From: Hymenolepis diminuta
Taxonomy: Eukaryota > Platyhelminthes > Cestoda > Cyclophyllidea > Hymenolepididae
DNA length: 64,000 nt
Assembly (NCBI GenBank): GCA_900708905.1
Contig: CAADRB010000001.1
Coordinates: 6,308,168-6,372,167 of the forward strand
Reading direction: 5' to 3'
The notes beneath the pieces are model-generated. The model made no database searches, was not told the DNA's origin, and was given only the letters and a program-made list of their open reading frames with translations. The translations under genes were made by a program, and so were the position numbers. Each line of letters starts with the position of its first letter. Position 1 is the stretch's first letter. Of the stretch, positions 24,801 to 36,600 are shown in pieces.

Positions 24801-27800
24801 GAAGTAAATTGTTCACCTAAGTACACAAATAAGTTCATTATTAGTACGTACTGATATATATCTCAAATTATTTGATTATTATCATTTACTTCAGGATCAT
24901 TAGCATCAATACACTTTGCGAGAGACGCTGAAAGAGCTTTGTTCGAATCCACTTCTAAATTGAAGCCCTTAGAGGCAGCACACTTCTTTAAGTCATCGAA
25001 AAACTCCGGTCTGGGAGGGGGATGTCTTCTGAGACAAGATTTCTCCGGGAAAACCTTTATACACTCTCTTGCAACCCAATGATTTGCGAAGATCATGAGT
25101 TCTGCAACTGTAGAATGCATTTCAAGAGGTTCCTTAGGGACAATATCTTCTAAAGCACCAGTTCTTTCCTCAGGGTTCTCGAACTTCACAGATACTTCAA
25201 CAGAATCCAGTTCGAGACCACCTTGATCGATTCGCAAATGTCGAATCTGAGAGGCAATACGAACCAACATGCCGATCGAGGTGTAGAGCTGGCCTAGACG
25301 TTGTAACACTTTGCATTTCGGTTGATTAGCGAGTTCAGGTATTAATTCACCAATTTCCTTAGCGCCTCCCAAAGAAGAGAAGATTTTCTCAGTATTTGGA
25401 GTGACCTCGGTACCCACATCCTTTAAATCTGCGATAGTTTGAGCCGCCTTGTACGTCATTTTATAGGAAGAACGGATGACTGTGCGACCATACCAAACGT
25501 CCTGAACTTCAAAGGTCACCGGATCTAACTCCCAAATGACACTGACTGCATACCTACGAAACGTAGCCTCAGTTAAAAGAGATACGGAAAGACAGGAATT
25601 GAATAATATGGGCTAATGATAAAGTACCGATCAACTTCGCTCCAGAGTGAGCAGATATCTCCGCTAAGAATACCAGGAAGCATATCATAGCGTCTGTCAG
25701 CCAGATACACTGATGTAGAACGACGTCTTGCTTCAGCGTCCAGATTTCCATTCGACTTTACAAAGAATGTGACATCAGCGATGTGGACACCAAGTTGAAT
25801 CCTTCTCTTAGCAGGATCATCTGTGGGACTTCCAAGAAGCTTGACGGAAAGGGCATCGTCCACATCTTGACACCCAGGTGGATCGATAGAGAAGACTAGG
25901 GTGTCCTCAGAGTTGGGGTTACCTGAAATAGATGGAGGTCGAAGGTCACGACGTTTCTTGACCTCAGTGGGGTCAACTTTCCAAGAGCCGCGGGCTGATG
26001 CGAGGTGTTTGAGCTCATCTAGTTGGATATCTGTGAAGGGACGGTGGGCGAGATTGTGTTCGACGAGAATGGTTTGAGTCTCGGTTTCAAGTTCACCAAT
26101 AGGACCCAAGGAACGGACGAAGTGACCACTGGGGTAATTGGAATTGGCATCCCAACGGTCAAGGCGAACAACAATCCTAGGGTAAAATTAAGAGCACCTA
26201 AGTAAAAAGTAAACAATGGACAATAAAATGTAGAAGCCAAGTTTTTTTCGACTAAATGAAAATAAGATGCCAAATGACTTCATATAAAATGAATACTTGT
26301 AATGCAGAAAGCAGCTGTCGTGATAAAAACGATGTCTAGTAAAGTATCGAATGGCAACCAAATGATCAAAAAGAAATCTAGACACAATCCAATGTAATTA
26401 ATAAAAAATTCCAAAACTTTCTTAACCGAACAGATGGAGTAAACCACCGACATAATTATTGAAAGATATTTCACTTACTAACCAAAACACTTTTCATTAA
26501 GAACAAGAAAACTATACTACACAAAATCACTGTAAAATCGAATACTATAAAGGCTGAAACTTAGACTAATCCGGAAATCGATTAGGATGCGAGCAGAGCA
26601 ACTGAAGACGATTTATCTACTGGTGTTTATGATAAGGCTTTACACAACACTACTCGACGGCTGGTACTAGGCTTACACAGTAAAAAAATGTTAAAGGTCT
26701 AGCTGAAAAAGTCCCTATGAGAAACCTTATCCCACAAGTACATATGGTAAGATACTGCCCAAAATGCTATTGAAATTCCATGTACCAAAAATGTGTGCCA
26801 CTAAATCTATCCACACGGAAATAGTTAAAACAATTTCAGCCATATTCTACTATAAAAATCAAACAGAAGGCAAACGGAAATTCTAAGAGAAGTCGATATC
26901 ATAGGTGAAAAGATATTATAGCCATCAGTTTATTTGTAATATATGGATGTAAAAAGAGCAGGTAAACTTAGTCTATGGGGTTCGAAATTTTCACCTGACG
27001 TTTCACCAGATTCAAACCTCAGCTCAGATTGAAGAATATATACGGTAAAGGTTAAGGCAAATTAGCAAGGTTTTGTTAATTACTCAACAAAAACTGTTTC
27101 TCTCTAAATCTCAACCTAAGGGATTTCGGCCAAGAAGAGTTAAATATAACAAAGATAGCGGCATGCGATTGTTCACAAGCAATACTCCTGCGCCGTCAAA
27201 GAGGTCGGTGTTCCACAAATGACTTCATCAACGGTAACAAACACCCGACTTAGAAAAACACGCCGCGACTACCACGATGGATAGAAAGCTTTGACGTTAT
27301 TTCACTTCAAAATTAGTTATTAATATCAAATGACATTTTAACAGAAGATGAGATAACACTATCAAAAATTAAAAACTGTTACGGATAGTAGTAATAAACT
27401 CCATATAAATTGAGAAATATGGTAACATTCAACTTGCACAAAAAAGGCAGTAAAACGCTGTTGGGAAGCATTAAAAATAAAGGCTCACCTACGATCTCAC
27501 TTCTTATTACACAAACTGTATGATCCAAGTATTGAGAATACTTCCAACCACCAAAGTGATTAACTCACTAGGATATGACCAAGTATTTAGAATCGACTCG
27601 ATTCAAGTTTGCTCCATAAGTTGGAATGCTCTTAAAATTTAGAGCTTCTTCTAATCATACCGAATTTCAAAGTGACAAATTGTAGATATTGACTTACCTA
27701 TAGCCATTGAGTTTGGTAGGCTCTGACGTAAATATACGCACCCTTGGAATACGTCTGTCCCATGGAGTAACCACAATCCACCCAGGAGCACCAGGAACCT

Positions 27801-30066
27801 GTTCCGCGACTGCACTATCTTCTCGTGGTACGTAAGAGCAGACATAATCTCGCCAGTTACGACTCAATACACCAACGACGAAAGCGCAGGGTAACGTTGA
27901 GGCCTGTACTCCAATGCCTCTACCACCCGTCTTTGAGGCAGCTTCTCCGCTCTCATCTACTGCTCCACCGTTGTCGAGACTAGACACGGTAGCTTCAGCA
28001 ACGCCTTAAATTGGGGATGAAAAGCGATTAGCTAGAATAGTTTATGTTAGGGTCATGGTTGCAAGGAGAAACTGTACCTATAGTGGTTTACTGAACATCC
28101 AAATTACCAAACTGGTCAAATACGCTCTGGACACCATAAACATGACTTCACTGTTCCCTGTATCCAGTTGCCCTCCCACTGAAAATTGCCGTGAGTAATA
28201 AATAAATCATACAACAATGAGACAAGTTCATATTCCTTTTTCAAGAATAACAAACAAGATAACGATGGAAGTAGTTCACTTTGAGTAAGTTCCGCTGTCA
28301 ACTAGTCGCTTTTGTCTAATACAGTAAGGGATGAGTACATAAAACTGTTGTATATAATAAAGGAAATATTTGAAAAATATCTCATTCACTGGTTCCAGAT
28401 TAGTGTAGAAATCATGCGAAATACCTTAGAGTCAATATTGGTTAAATGTGAACAAAAAAACGACACATTATCCTGTCACTGCTAACTGGTATGGCCAATG
28501 AAATAATTAGTTAACCGTTAGAAACCAAAGAAATCAAAACTAGAATTCAGAAGTGAAATACCACACCATTCATAAACAGGTGTAGGAGGAGGATCATGCT
28601 TCTAGGGGTCATTTTAACAGAGAGTTCAGTGACAATCTCTAATGATAATAGAGTCCTACATTTAAAACGGAGAAGATAATGTTGAATGGAAAATGAGTGT
28701 GTGATTAGAGGCACGATCAAATATAGGAGGAAATCTTTATGCATAAAAAAATTCAGTAGTGTAAGAAACCCTTCCTGTGAAAGCAATTTTCGGAACCAAC
28801 TGCCCGATTTATCAAACTTCCATTACCACAAGGGCCGTGCCAAATTTTATCAACATGTCAAACAATACAAGAACATAATCTACCGGCTTCTGAGGGAGCA
28901 ATATTGCCAGAGGCTGTTGTCCAGAGATGGCGCGGTAAAAGACGAATTACAACAATATCTCCATCAATAGCCCGATTTCGATGGGCCATTCCATTGATAG
29001 CCACCTCCGAACGTGATGCAAATTCCGTGTCCTGCACTTCTGCCTGATGTTTCAGAACACTCGCACTAAAATCAAAAAGTGTAAGATACAACTAACCTTC
29101 CATATAAATAGATATAAAAAGCAACTTACTCCGTAAGAACGACAATAGCTTCCGTGGCACATCTGAAACGTGAGACACGCAGAACACCTTGAAGAAATTG
29201 TCCAGAACGAATGCCAGCCAAGAGGGCTGATTCTGATAAATGTGCAGGATAAACATCACCAGGAGATGGTTGCTGTGGAAGATTAGATGCGTTTGCCGAC
29301 AAAGTGGTCGATTCATCTAACCCAATTTTTGGCATTTTCAGTGAGGCATTAAGGGAATCAAAAAGATGAAGAACTGTAGTCAGCTTTGAATGATAAGCCT
29401 GGAGATAGGAGGCTAAATCCATCATAAGAACACCATAATTATGGGGATCTCTCTTGGCTACCTCATTGGCAACCTCCATATTGTCAGTCAGGAAAATGAT
29501 CTTGACTTTACCACCAAGGTGACGATGATACCATTGAGCAGCGATCCAGTTGAGACGAGTTGTGTAATCCAGGACGGATTCATCTGGCCCAGGTTGACGG
29601 AAACATTCTTCGTGGAACTCGTTATCAAAGAGTATGCAACATTGAACTGGATCCAAGAGACAGGCTCTAATTCGATTATAAACAGCCTTAGAAGGAGCTT
29701 GTTGTTGAGCCTACAAAATATAAAACACCTCATTAAAGCAAATACAAAAAGATATTCACTACGTAAGACACTTACATAATTTAAGGAAGACAAAGTGACT
29801 ACAATTCCCTGAATCTCTGTCGACTCAAAGATTTCCCAAAATGACAGGGCATAATTTCCATCAACAATGACAATATTATCGAGAATTTGCGGCAGACTAA
29901 ACCCGGGATGACATTCAGTGCTAGGACAAAAATTAGTACGACATGGTATATTTTTGCGTAAATAGACCTCCCGAGTAACACGAACTCCCTTGCCCTGGGG
30001 AGTTACATAGCTAATGACTTTCTCGGATTTTACCCGAGAAATAACATACGACTCAACCACGCTCAT
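21885..30066 (-). CDS. DIS3L: DIS3-like exonuclease 1, cytoplasmic exosome 3'-5' RNase
   Basis: Processive 3'-5' RNase of the RNase II/R family that docks on the cytoplasmic exosome for mRNA decay. Exons: 30066-29763, 29709-29130, 29065-28884, 28004-27698, 26176-25628, 25553-24890, 24816-24652, 24564-24290, 24205-24094, 23342-23061, 22094-21885; about 1209 aa. An in-frame TAG 9 nt upstream supports the start. Domains: CR3-type cysteines C42/C47/C52; PIN domain ~60-290; OB folds; RNB domain with [16 protein letters not shown] (~554-568) carrying the Asp cluster, and [14 protein letters not shown]1-like C-terminus; Lys-rich tail. It follows human DIS3L rather than DIS3 at [27 protein letters not shown] and NALYFSTGS. 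The PIN domain keeps D69 but lacks the other DIS3 acidic residues by my alignment, as is known for DIS3L. The exon 1 donor is uncertain: GTAAGT after 29776 is better but breaks phase, whereas GTAGTG after 29763 keeps it. Confidence 0.95.
26177..27697 (-). other. DIS3L intron 4 (1.5 kb)
   Basis: The largest DIS3L intron, T-rich on the sense strand. A GC-richer, CpG-bearing patch at about 27150-27300 stands out but matches nothing I recognise. No additional exon is needed, because Arg458 is completed across the junction in phase 2. Confidence 0.7.
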
Positions 30067-30600
30067 ACTTGGCTATTATTCATAAAATTAAGACAAGGTC
30101 ATATTATTATGATATTGCAAAATGGTTCAATGCAAAATTAGATATTAATTTCATACTCAAATGACTGATAAAATATTTAATAACTTAATATAATTTATCA
30201 CTGTTTTATGCACATTTAATTAATTATTATGTATTTAAGCGATATGTTGTATTCTTCAAATATGACTGAATATCTAAAATTTGAAAAAGATAGCACTTTG
30301 AGATGGGATTCTTGATCATTTTATATAGGTTGTTATGACAATTATTCATTTTCATTAGTCAAGGTTTACACAAAGAGCGAGATTTGAATTTGAGTTTATG
30401 TTTCTTGTCGGCCAGTCGTGTAGTCTTTTCATGCCGTTAGTATTTAATACTATATTAATTTTTACTATAATATGTTTTATAATGAATGCTACCTTCTACT
30501 GTACAATATTTCCTTCTTGGTTATATTTAAACTTATTTTGAGTGCTTCTAATTCTATCATACGTTTTACTGTATTGATTTTTCCTTAGACACATGAAAGA
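30067..30600. promoter_or_regulatory. Divergent intergenic region between DIS3L and ELYS
   Basis: Only 534 bp separate the two start codons, which point away from each other, so the promoters of both genes must overlap or lie within this stretch unless upstream untranslated exons extend further. It is very AT-rich. On the ELYS side a T-rich acceptor, TTTTTCCTTAG, ends at 30588, 12 nt before the ATG. I see no clear TATA box or known motif. Confidence 0.6.
30577..30588 (+). promoter_or_regulatory. Splice acceptor upstream of the ELYS ATG
   Basis: A T-rich tract ending TTCCTTAG (AG at 30587-30588) lies 12 nt before the start codon. It is either the end of a 5'-UTR intron or a spliced-leader acceptor. 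Confidence 0.45.
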
Positions 30601-33600
30601 ATGCAATCGGTAGAATCTACGATTAGCTCTCTGTGCCTAGATTGTTATGATCTGGCCGTTAATGACGCCTCTCTGCCCTCGGATCACTTTTCATCCTATC
30701 CCCGATTTGTTTTCTCACAAACTGGCTCTATAATCTGTTCATTTTCTGCCAATCAACTTATTTGTCATTTTCCCAATGGCAAGATCTTTTCATGGACTCC
30801 GTCGGAAGCTAGTTCCTTTATTACTCTTTTAAAAAACTGGCCGACAGATGCTCCTCGATCGTGGACCATTGCCGATGTTACCTTCTTGAATAATTCTCAA
30901 ATTCTCCTATTACTTGCTCCCCCCGAAAACGGAAAACCGTTGAGATCGATCATTTGTCTTATCGACTTAAGTGACGAATTTACTGTTTCGTTTCAAAGGT
31001 TTATTTCGCTTAGGGGCAAGGCTGAAATGGTTCATGTTGTTTCTGCGGATCACAATACCTTACCCGGTTTTCATGGAGCTGCGGTCGTCGCTTTAGAACG
31101 CGGACAGACTGCTCTTCTGGGTTTGTTCACGTATTTTTTTATTCTGACGCCCTATTACTTTGAATTTCAGATCTCTGTCTTGATTGGAACATTCCATATA
31201 GAACTTACTTAGAAACTAGTGCTTGTATTTCTATTGAACAGTGTGTTGAATCCGTCGCTGAAGGCGAATTAATTTCCCCACTTTCTCCAAAAATGGAACA
31301 TTCTCTCGTGAATCTAAACGGTAAATATGTTTTTTTATTTATTTACAGTCCTTCACTAAAACTTACTGAACTATCGTAAATTATTGTCTCATGCAGCTTC
31401 AAGAATTTCGCTTAATAACTTCTATTACCAAACACCACGAGATGAGACAGTAGGGAAGTTTCCTTCTGGTGCGTATTATTACTTTTTTTCGATAACTATT
31501 ATGAAGTTTATGTGTTTAAATTATAATTTATTATTTTTTTTCTTGTTTCAGTTTCCGTAAATGTTACTCTCCTCCAATACATCCCGCAAATCAGGGCTCT
31601 TGTTGTTGGCTTCAATTTTGGTGGATGGCAACTGTGGAGTCTCACCAAGTTGAAGGTTTTGTAAGCTATTTCCCCAAAATGCCTTTTATGCTGTTGTTTC
31701 TTATGTATTCTAGACTATAGAGCTCTTCATAATCCCTAGTTTGAGCGGTCCAATACCTTATTTGTAATGTCTATTCTATTGCAATGCATTTATTTATACA
31801 TGTAAATTTTAAAATAGTGATATTAGCTTAATCTGTTATCTTCGTTCTGAAGTAAGTCGCTCGCCTCCTCAAATTTGGGTTTTTGTATGCATTTGTCTTA
31901 CCATTTTGGGGAAATTGAATCCGGTCAGATGCATATTTTAAGACATCTAGTTGGAGGTTTTTCCTTTGAATTCTAGTATCTTTTCATTGCGCAATTTTCA
32001 CATCATTATTTAGAGTACGTTTGTATAATTTTTGTTTGCCCGAATATGTCCAGATAATTTTTAAATCAAGTGTGGCAATGTTTTAGAAAATTGATATGCC
32101 AGGTCTGACGTTTAAAAACATTTGCAATAATTTGGTGATTTTTCTGTATATTACTTAATGGAAACCGTTAATTTTCTCTTAAGTCATTATTTAGGTCGAG
32201 ATATATGAGACTCAAATAATGCTCTGGATGCCTATTTCTCTATTCCAAAGGATGGCCTAATTTATTCACATTTTCATTTATCATCCATTTCATTGGACAA
32301 TCTAACACATGGGCTGAAAAGTCCCAGGCCTAACACATAGATGGCGCTAGTTTTATCGCAGTCACTTTTTTTCAGTTAATACTAACCTTCGAAAGACAGC
32401 CGTTTAAATTTCATGATATTCTATTCATTAGTTTGTGAGTTATTGTGCTAAGAGTGACGCTAATTTTGTTATTTTCAAAACTATGGATCAAAAACAATTT
32501 CGTGTTTTAATTTTACACTGCTTCCTGATGGGAAAAAATATCGTTCAAGCGAAGCAATGGCTTGAAAAGTGTTATGGGGACTCCGCTTCATCAGAAACAA
32601 CAATAAAACGTTGGTTTGGTGACTTCAAACGTGGTGATAGAGACACCGACACCGAGACACACAGAACGCAGTGGACGTCCAAATGGGGCAGTAACACCAG
32701 AAAACATTTAAAAAATCCACAAAATCGTTTTGAATGATGGAGAAGTGAAGTTTCATGAGTTAGCTGACATCGTTAAGATATGAAAAGAACGTGTTGGCTT
32801 TATATTTCATGAGTATTTGACTATGAGANNNNNNNNNNNNNNNNNNNNNNNNNNNNNNNNNNNNNNNNNNNNNNNNNNNNNNNNNNNNNNNNNNNNNNNN
32901 NNNNNNNNNNNNNNNNNNNNNNNNNNNNNNNNNNNNNNNNNNNNNNNNNNNNNNNNNNNNNNNNNNNNNNNNNNNNNNNNNNNNNNNNNNNNNNNNNNNN
33001 NNNNNNNNNNNNNNNNNNNNNNNNNNNNNNNNNNNNNNNNNNNNNNNNNNNNNNNNNNNNNNNNNNNNNNNNNNNNNNNNNNNNNNNNNNNNNNNNATTT
33101 TGAGAAAGGGAATACCATTAACAGTGAATATTATATAGCGTTATTGGAGGATTTGAAGGCCAAAATTGCAAAGAAACGACCGCATATGGCAAAGAAAAAA
33201 TTTTGTTTCATCAAGACAACGCACTGTGTGATAAGTCAATCAAAACAATGGCAAAACTACATGAATTGAACTTCGAATTGTTCCCACATCCACCGTATTC
33301 GCCAGATTCAGCTCCCAGCGACTACTGGCTGTTCGCAGACCTGAAAAAAAATGCTCACCGGTAAGAAATTTGTCACGAATGAAGAGGCTATCGCTGAAAC
33401 TGAGGCCAATTTTGAGGCAAAAGATAAATCGTTCTACAAAAGTAATATTGAAATGTTAGAGCGGCGCTGGAATGATTGCGTTGCTCTTGATGGAGATTAC
33501 GTTGATGAATAAAGCTAATTTTGAACCAAAAAACCGTTTTCTTTGTTAGGCCTGGGACTTTTCAGCCCATGTGTTAGAACACATTTGACGTATTTATTAA

Positions 33601-36600
33601 TATTATAAAACCAACGACTGCTATCATCTTTGTCCTCTTAATAACCTTGAAGCATGTAGGTAAGTTGATTTATTAATATTTCCGCTTTGTCTGTTTATAT
33701 TTAGTTCTTATTAACACTTATTGATTAATAGTTGCTGATTACCAGTTCTTCCCTCTAGGTTTACCTTCCGCGATTTGCCTCCTATATCTGTTCCTGTAGT
33801 TACATGCGCCTTCACAGAACCATCTGACGATCCTCGCTACTATTGCTACCTTTGGATTGGTTGGCAGTCCATCAAGAACCATTCTGTTTCAAATTCTGAT
33901 TCTACTACTTCATCCTCTGGCACAGCAAAGTGAGTTTTGACCCCCGATTGGTTGATATCTCACGCCTTCCTCTTTGTTCTTCGTTTATTCATATAATTGT
34001 CTCCATTTCAGGCTAACTTTTAGATCGTATGTTACCATCACAAAATTCATCACATAGGCTCTCTGCTATAGTTCATTAGTTTGGTCCTCTCATTTTATTT
34101 TGGGAAAAAGCTTTTTTTTCGTTTATGCTTTCTTTTTTTCGTTTTAGTCCCAAGGTGGGTCTTTTTCAACTGGGCTTTCGGGAGCGAACTGAACACATTC
34201 AGCCTGAGACTGAAGATACTCTCTATGAATATAATGTGAGCTTTATACTTTTCTTTTTCTTTTAAGAGATTACTATTTATTGAATCTCATTTCTTATAGG
34301 ATTTCTATGGTGCAACTAGGCGTTTATCGACTGTACTTGCCCCTATAACAACCTCATTTACTCACGAGACTCCTTACTGGAAAGCTCAAGGGCCCCTTCT
34401 CACATCCATTCAATCCCTGGGTACTAACTACACCCCGAATTTCGGGCTGCGATCCAATCGTCTTACTGCGATAGTATGGCGAGCCGCCCCACACATTATT
34501 CGGATTGGGCTGTTTGATCTGGATCGGTGGTATCATGCTCAAATGCCCGCAGGTATTAGATCAGACAATTCTTTCTTCGCCGTCTACGATGCTTTTTTGG
34601 ATAAACCTCGTGCTCATCCATTGGTATGTTGAAATTGCTCCTCTCACTTAAATTTTACCTTTTGTTTAGACGGCTTATATTCTTCCGCACACCATATTTG
34701 CCTTTTGGTCAAATGTATATCGAATGGAGTTGAGTGCTTTCAAGATTTGTGGAGAGGTGTCGGCGGCGCAACCACTACTTCGTGGATACCAGGATCTGCG
34801 GAAGCCACTTCCTGAATGTCAACTTCGTCCTTCGACTCATGCATTCAAGGCTCTGGTGCCTTTTATCGCGGGTAATAATAGTTTTTATTTTTGAAATTTT
34901 AGGGTGCATTATTGGTTTCATTTCTTCATTTGATTTATTTTACTAAAACTCGTATTTTATGAACTTCATGAATTTTAAAACCAGATCTAGAATATAGAAT
35001 ATCTATACTTCAAGACATTGCATTCCATTTTCCCTTAAAAAGGGAAAAGCTACTTTGGTCTCAGTATCGACCGATAGATTGAATATTCATTTGTCTTTTT
35101 CCTATCAATGTTGTCCAATCGTCAAGAACATTCGAATAGCCATCTTCGATTCTCTTTACTTTTGTTAAGATGTTCATTAGTATAGTCTCTAGTCAAAGCT
35201 TTATTCGCAAAGCCACAATCTGTCATGAGTGAAGAATTCTTGCAACCTTTGAAGCTACCATTCCACTGTTAGACATTCCTGTTCTATTTGGAATTTGTGC
35301 TACTGGAAAATCTTCAGTACTATCACAAGCATGACCAGTCCAGTTTTTCGTGTTAGTCCATTCATTCAGAAGGATATTGTCAAAGACATGATTTGAAAAG
35401 AGATCTATAGCGTCTACGAGAGAGAGGTGAGAGTGGAATTTGAATAATTTCGTCTTGAAAAGGAAGATTTCTATCTAACTCAATTTGCTATTCATGCCAT
35501 TTTGTCCTAATTGCCGTCGAAGCTTGAGATGTTTAAGGTTTTTCGGTTTGGCCGGAGTTTAGCTTTGGAGACAATATTATTTTTAGGACCAAAAAGTTCT
35601 AACTCGTTTAGATTATTAGTTAGTGGTGCCGCTTCCACCTTAATGGTTGCGAAGTGATTATTTAGTATAATCGACAGTTTAGCTCAGGTCTATTAATTTA
35701 ATTATTAAGATGTGTTTACACACAAACAATATGATTTTTAGAGCCTTAGATCAGGGAAATTGAAGATTTCTGACTAATGTATTCATGGTGGCCAAACAAA
35801 TGACATTTTTAACATCCTAAAGCCATTTTACTTTGTTAGAGGAAAAGATCCTGGAGGGGCTTTTATAAGAAACTCATTCTACCACCTCTTGTCCGTAACT
35901 AACCAGAACGGTTGGTCACCTTCACCACCAGATGTGCACCGATGGTAATTGATATCGTGACCCCTGAGTTAGTAGATACGCACGTTGATTAATGTGACAC
36001 TGCCACATGGAAAATATACTCAATTATTCTAACAACGCTATTTATTTTTTATTCCTATAGATTATTCTGTAGTCTTCGCAACCCAGACCTTCATATCCCG
36101 TCAGGAGTCTGCTCTACGAGAAATCTCTTCCGCAATCTCCAGCATTCCCACTTCTAACTCCACCATCTTCGATCCCACTGAATGGATCACCGAGGCGGCT
36201 GCATGTGGCCTGTTGCAGGAATTCGATGACTCCGACATCGACATTCTTCAGGCCTTGAAGGAAGTCGAGGGTTCTGACTGGATCTTACGTCTAGCAATAG
36301 GCCTCGAAAATCCACCCCAGGAACTTCTCAAACAAATTGAATTAATAGATAGCGAAGAAGACGGGGAAGTTGACATTTTTGAAAGTATTTATCCAACATC
36401 TCCGCAGAATGACCGAAGAAAGCGTAGAATGCTCGCCTTTCATGATACTGAGAGAGAGTTGAAAAGACCTCGAAGAGTTGTTGAGCAGGGGACAACTCGG
36501 GGAGCTAAATATCTTCCACCTGTTTGGGTGATTATCGTCAACTGCCTCCTCGAACATGGTATGTATGAAGAAATAAAGAAGCTTGATAGGCTTATCTCTT

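Larger units (their letters stand above)
32305..33574 (+). mobile_element. Mariner-type (Tc1/mariner) DNA transposon, full-length but decayed
   Basis: Perfect terminal inverted repeats of 31 bp, starting ACACATGGGCTGAAAAGTCC at 32305 and ending with its complement at 33574, flanked by the TA target duplication (32303-32304 and 33575-33576). Total length is 1270 bp including a 268-N gap, right for a mariner. The encoded transposase resembles the irritans (Himar-like) group. It sits in intron 4 of ELYS in the sense orientation, between exons ending 31660 and starting 33759. Identical terminal repeats indicate a fairly young insertion even though the gene inside is broken. Confidence 0.97.

Noticed and set aside
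21885..30066. DIS3 (nuclear exosome RNase) as the identity of the minus-strand RNase
   Set aside because: The CR3 cysteines and PIN domain fit both, but many blocks ([36 protein letters not shown]) follow DIS3L, and the PIN acidic residues are missing.
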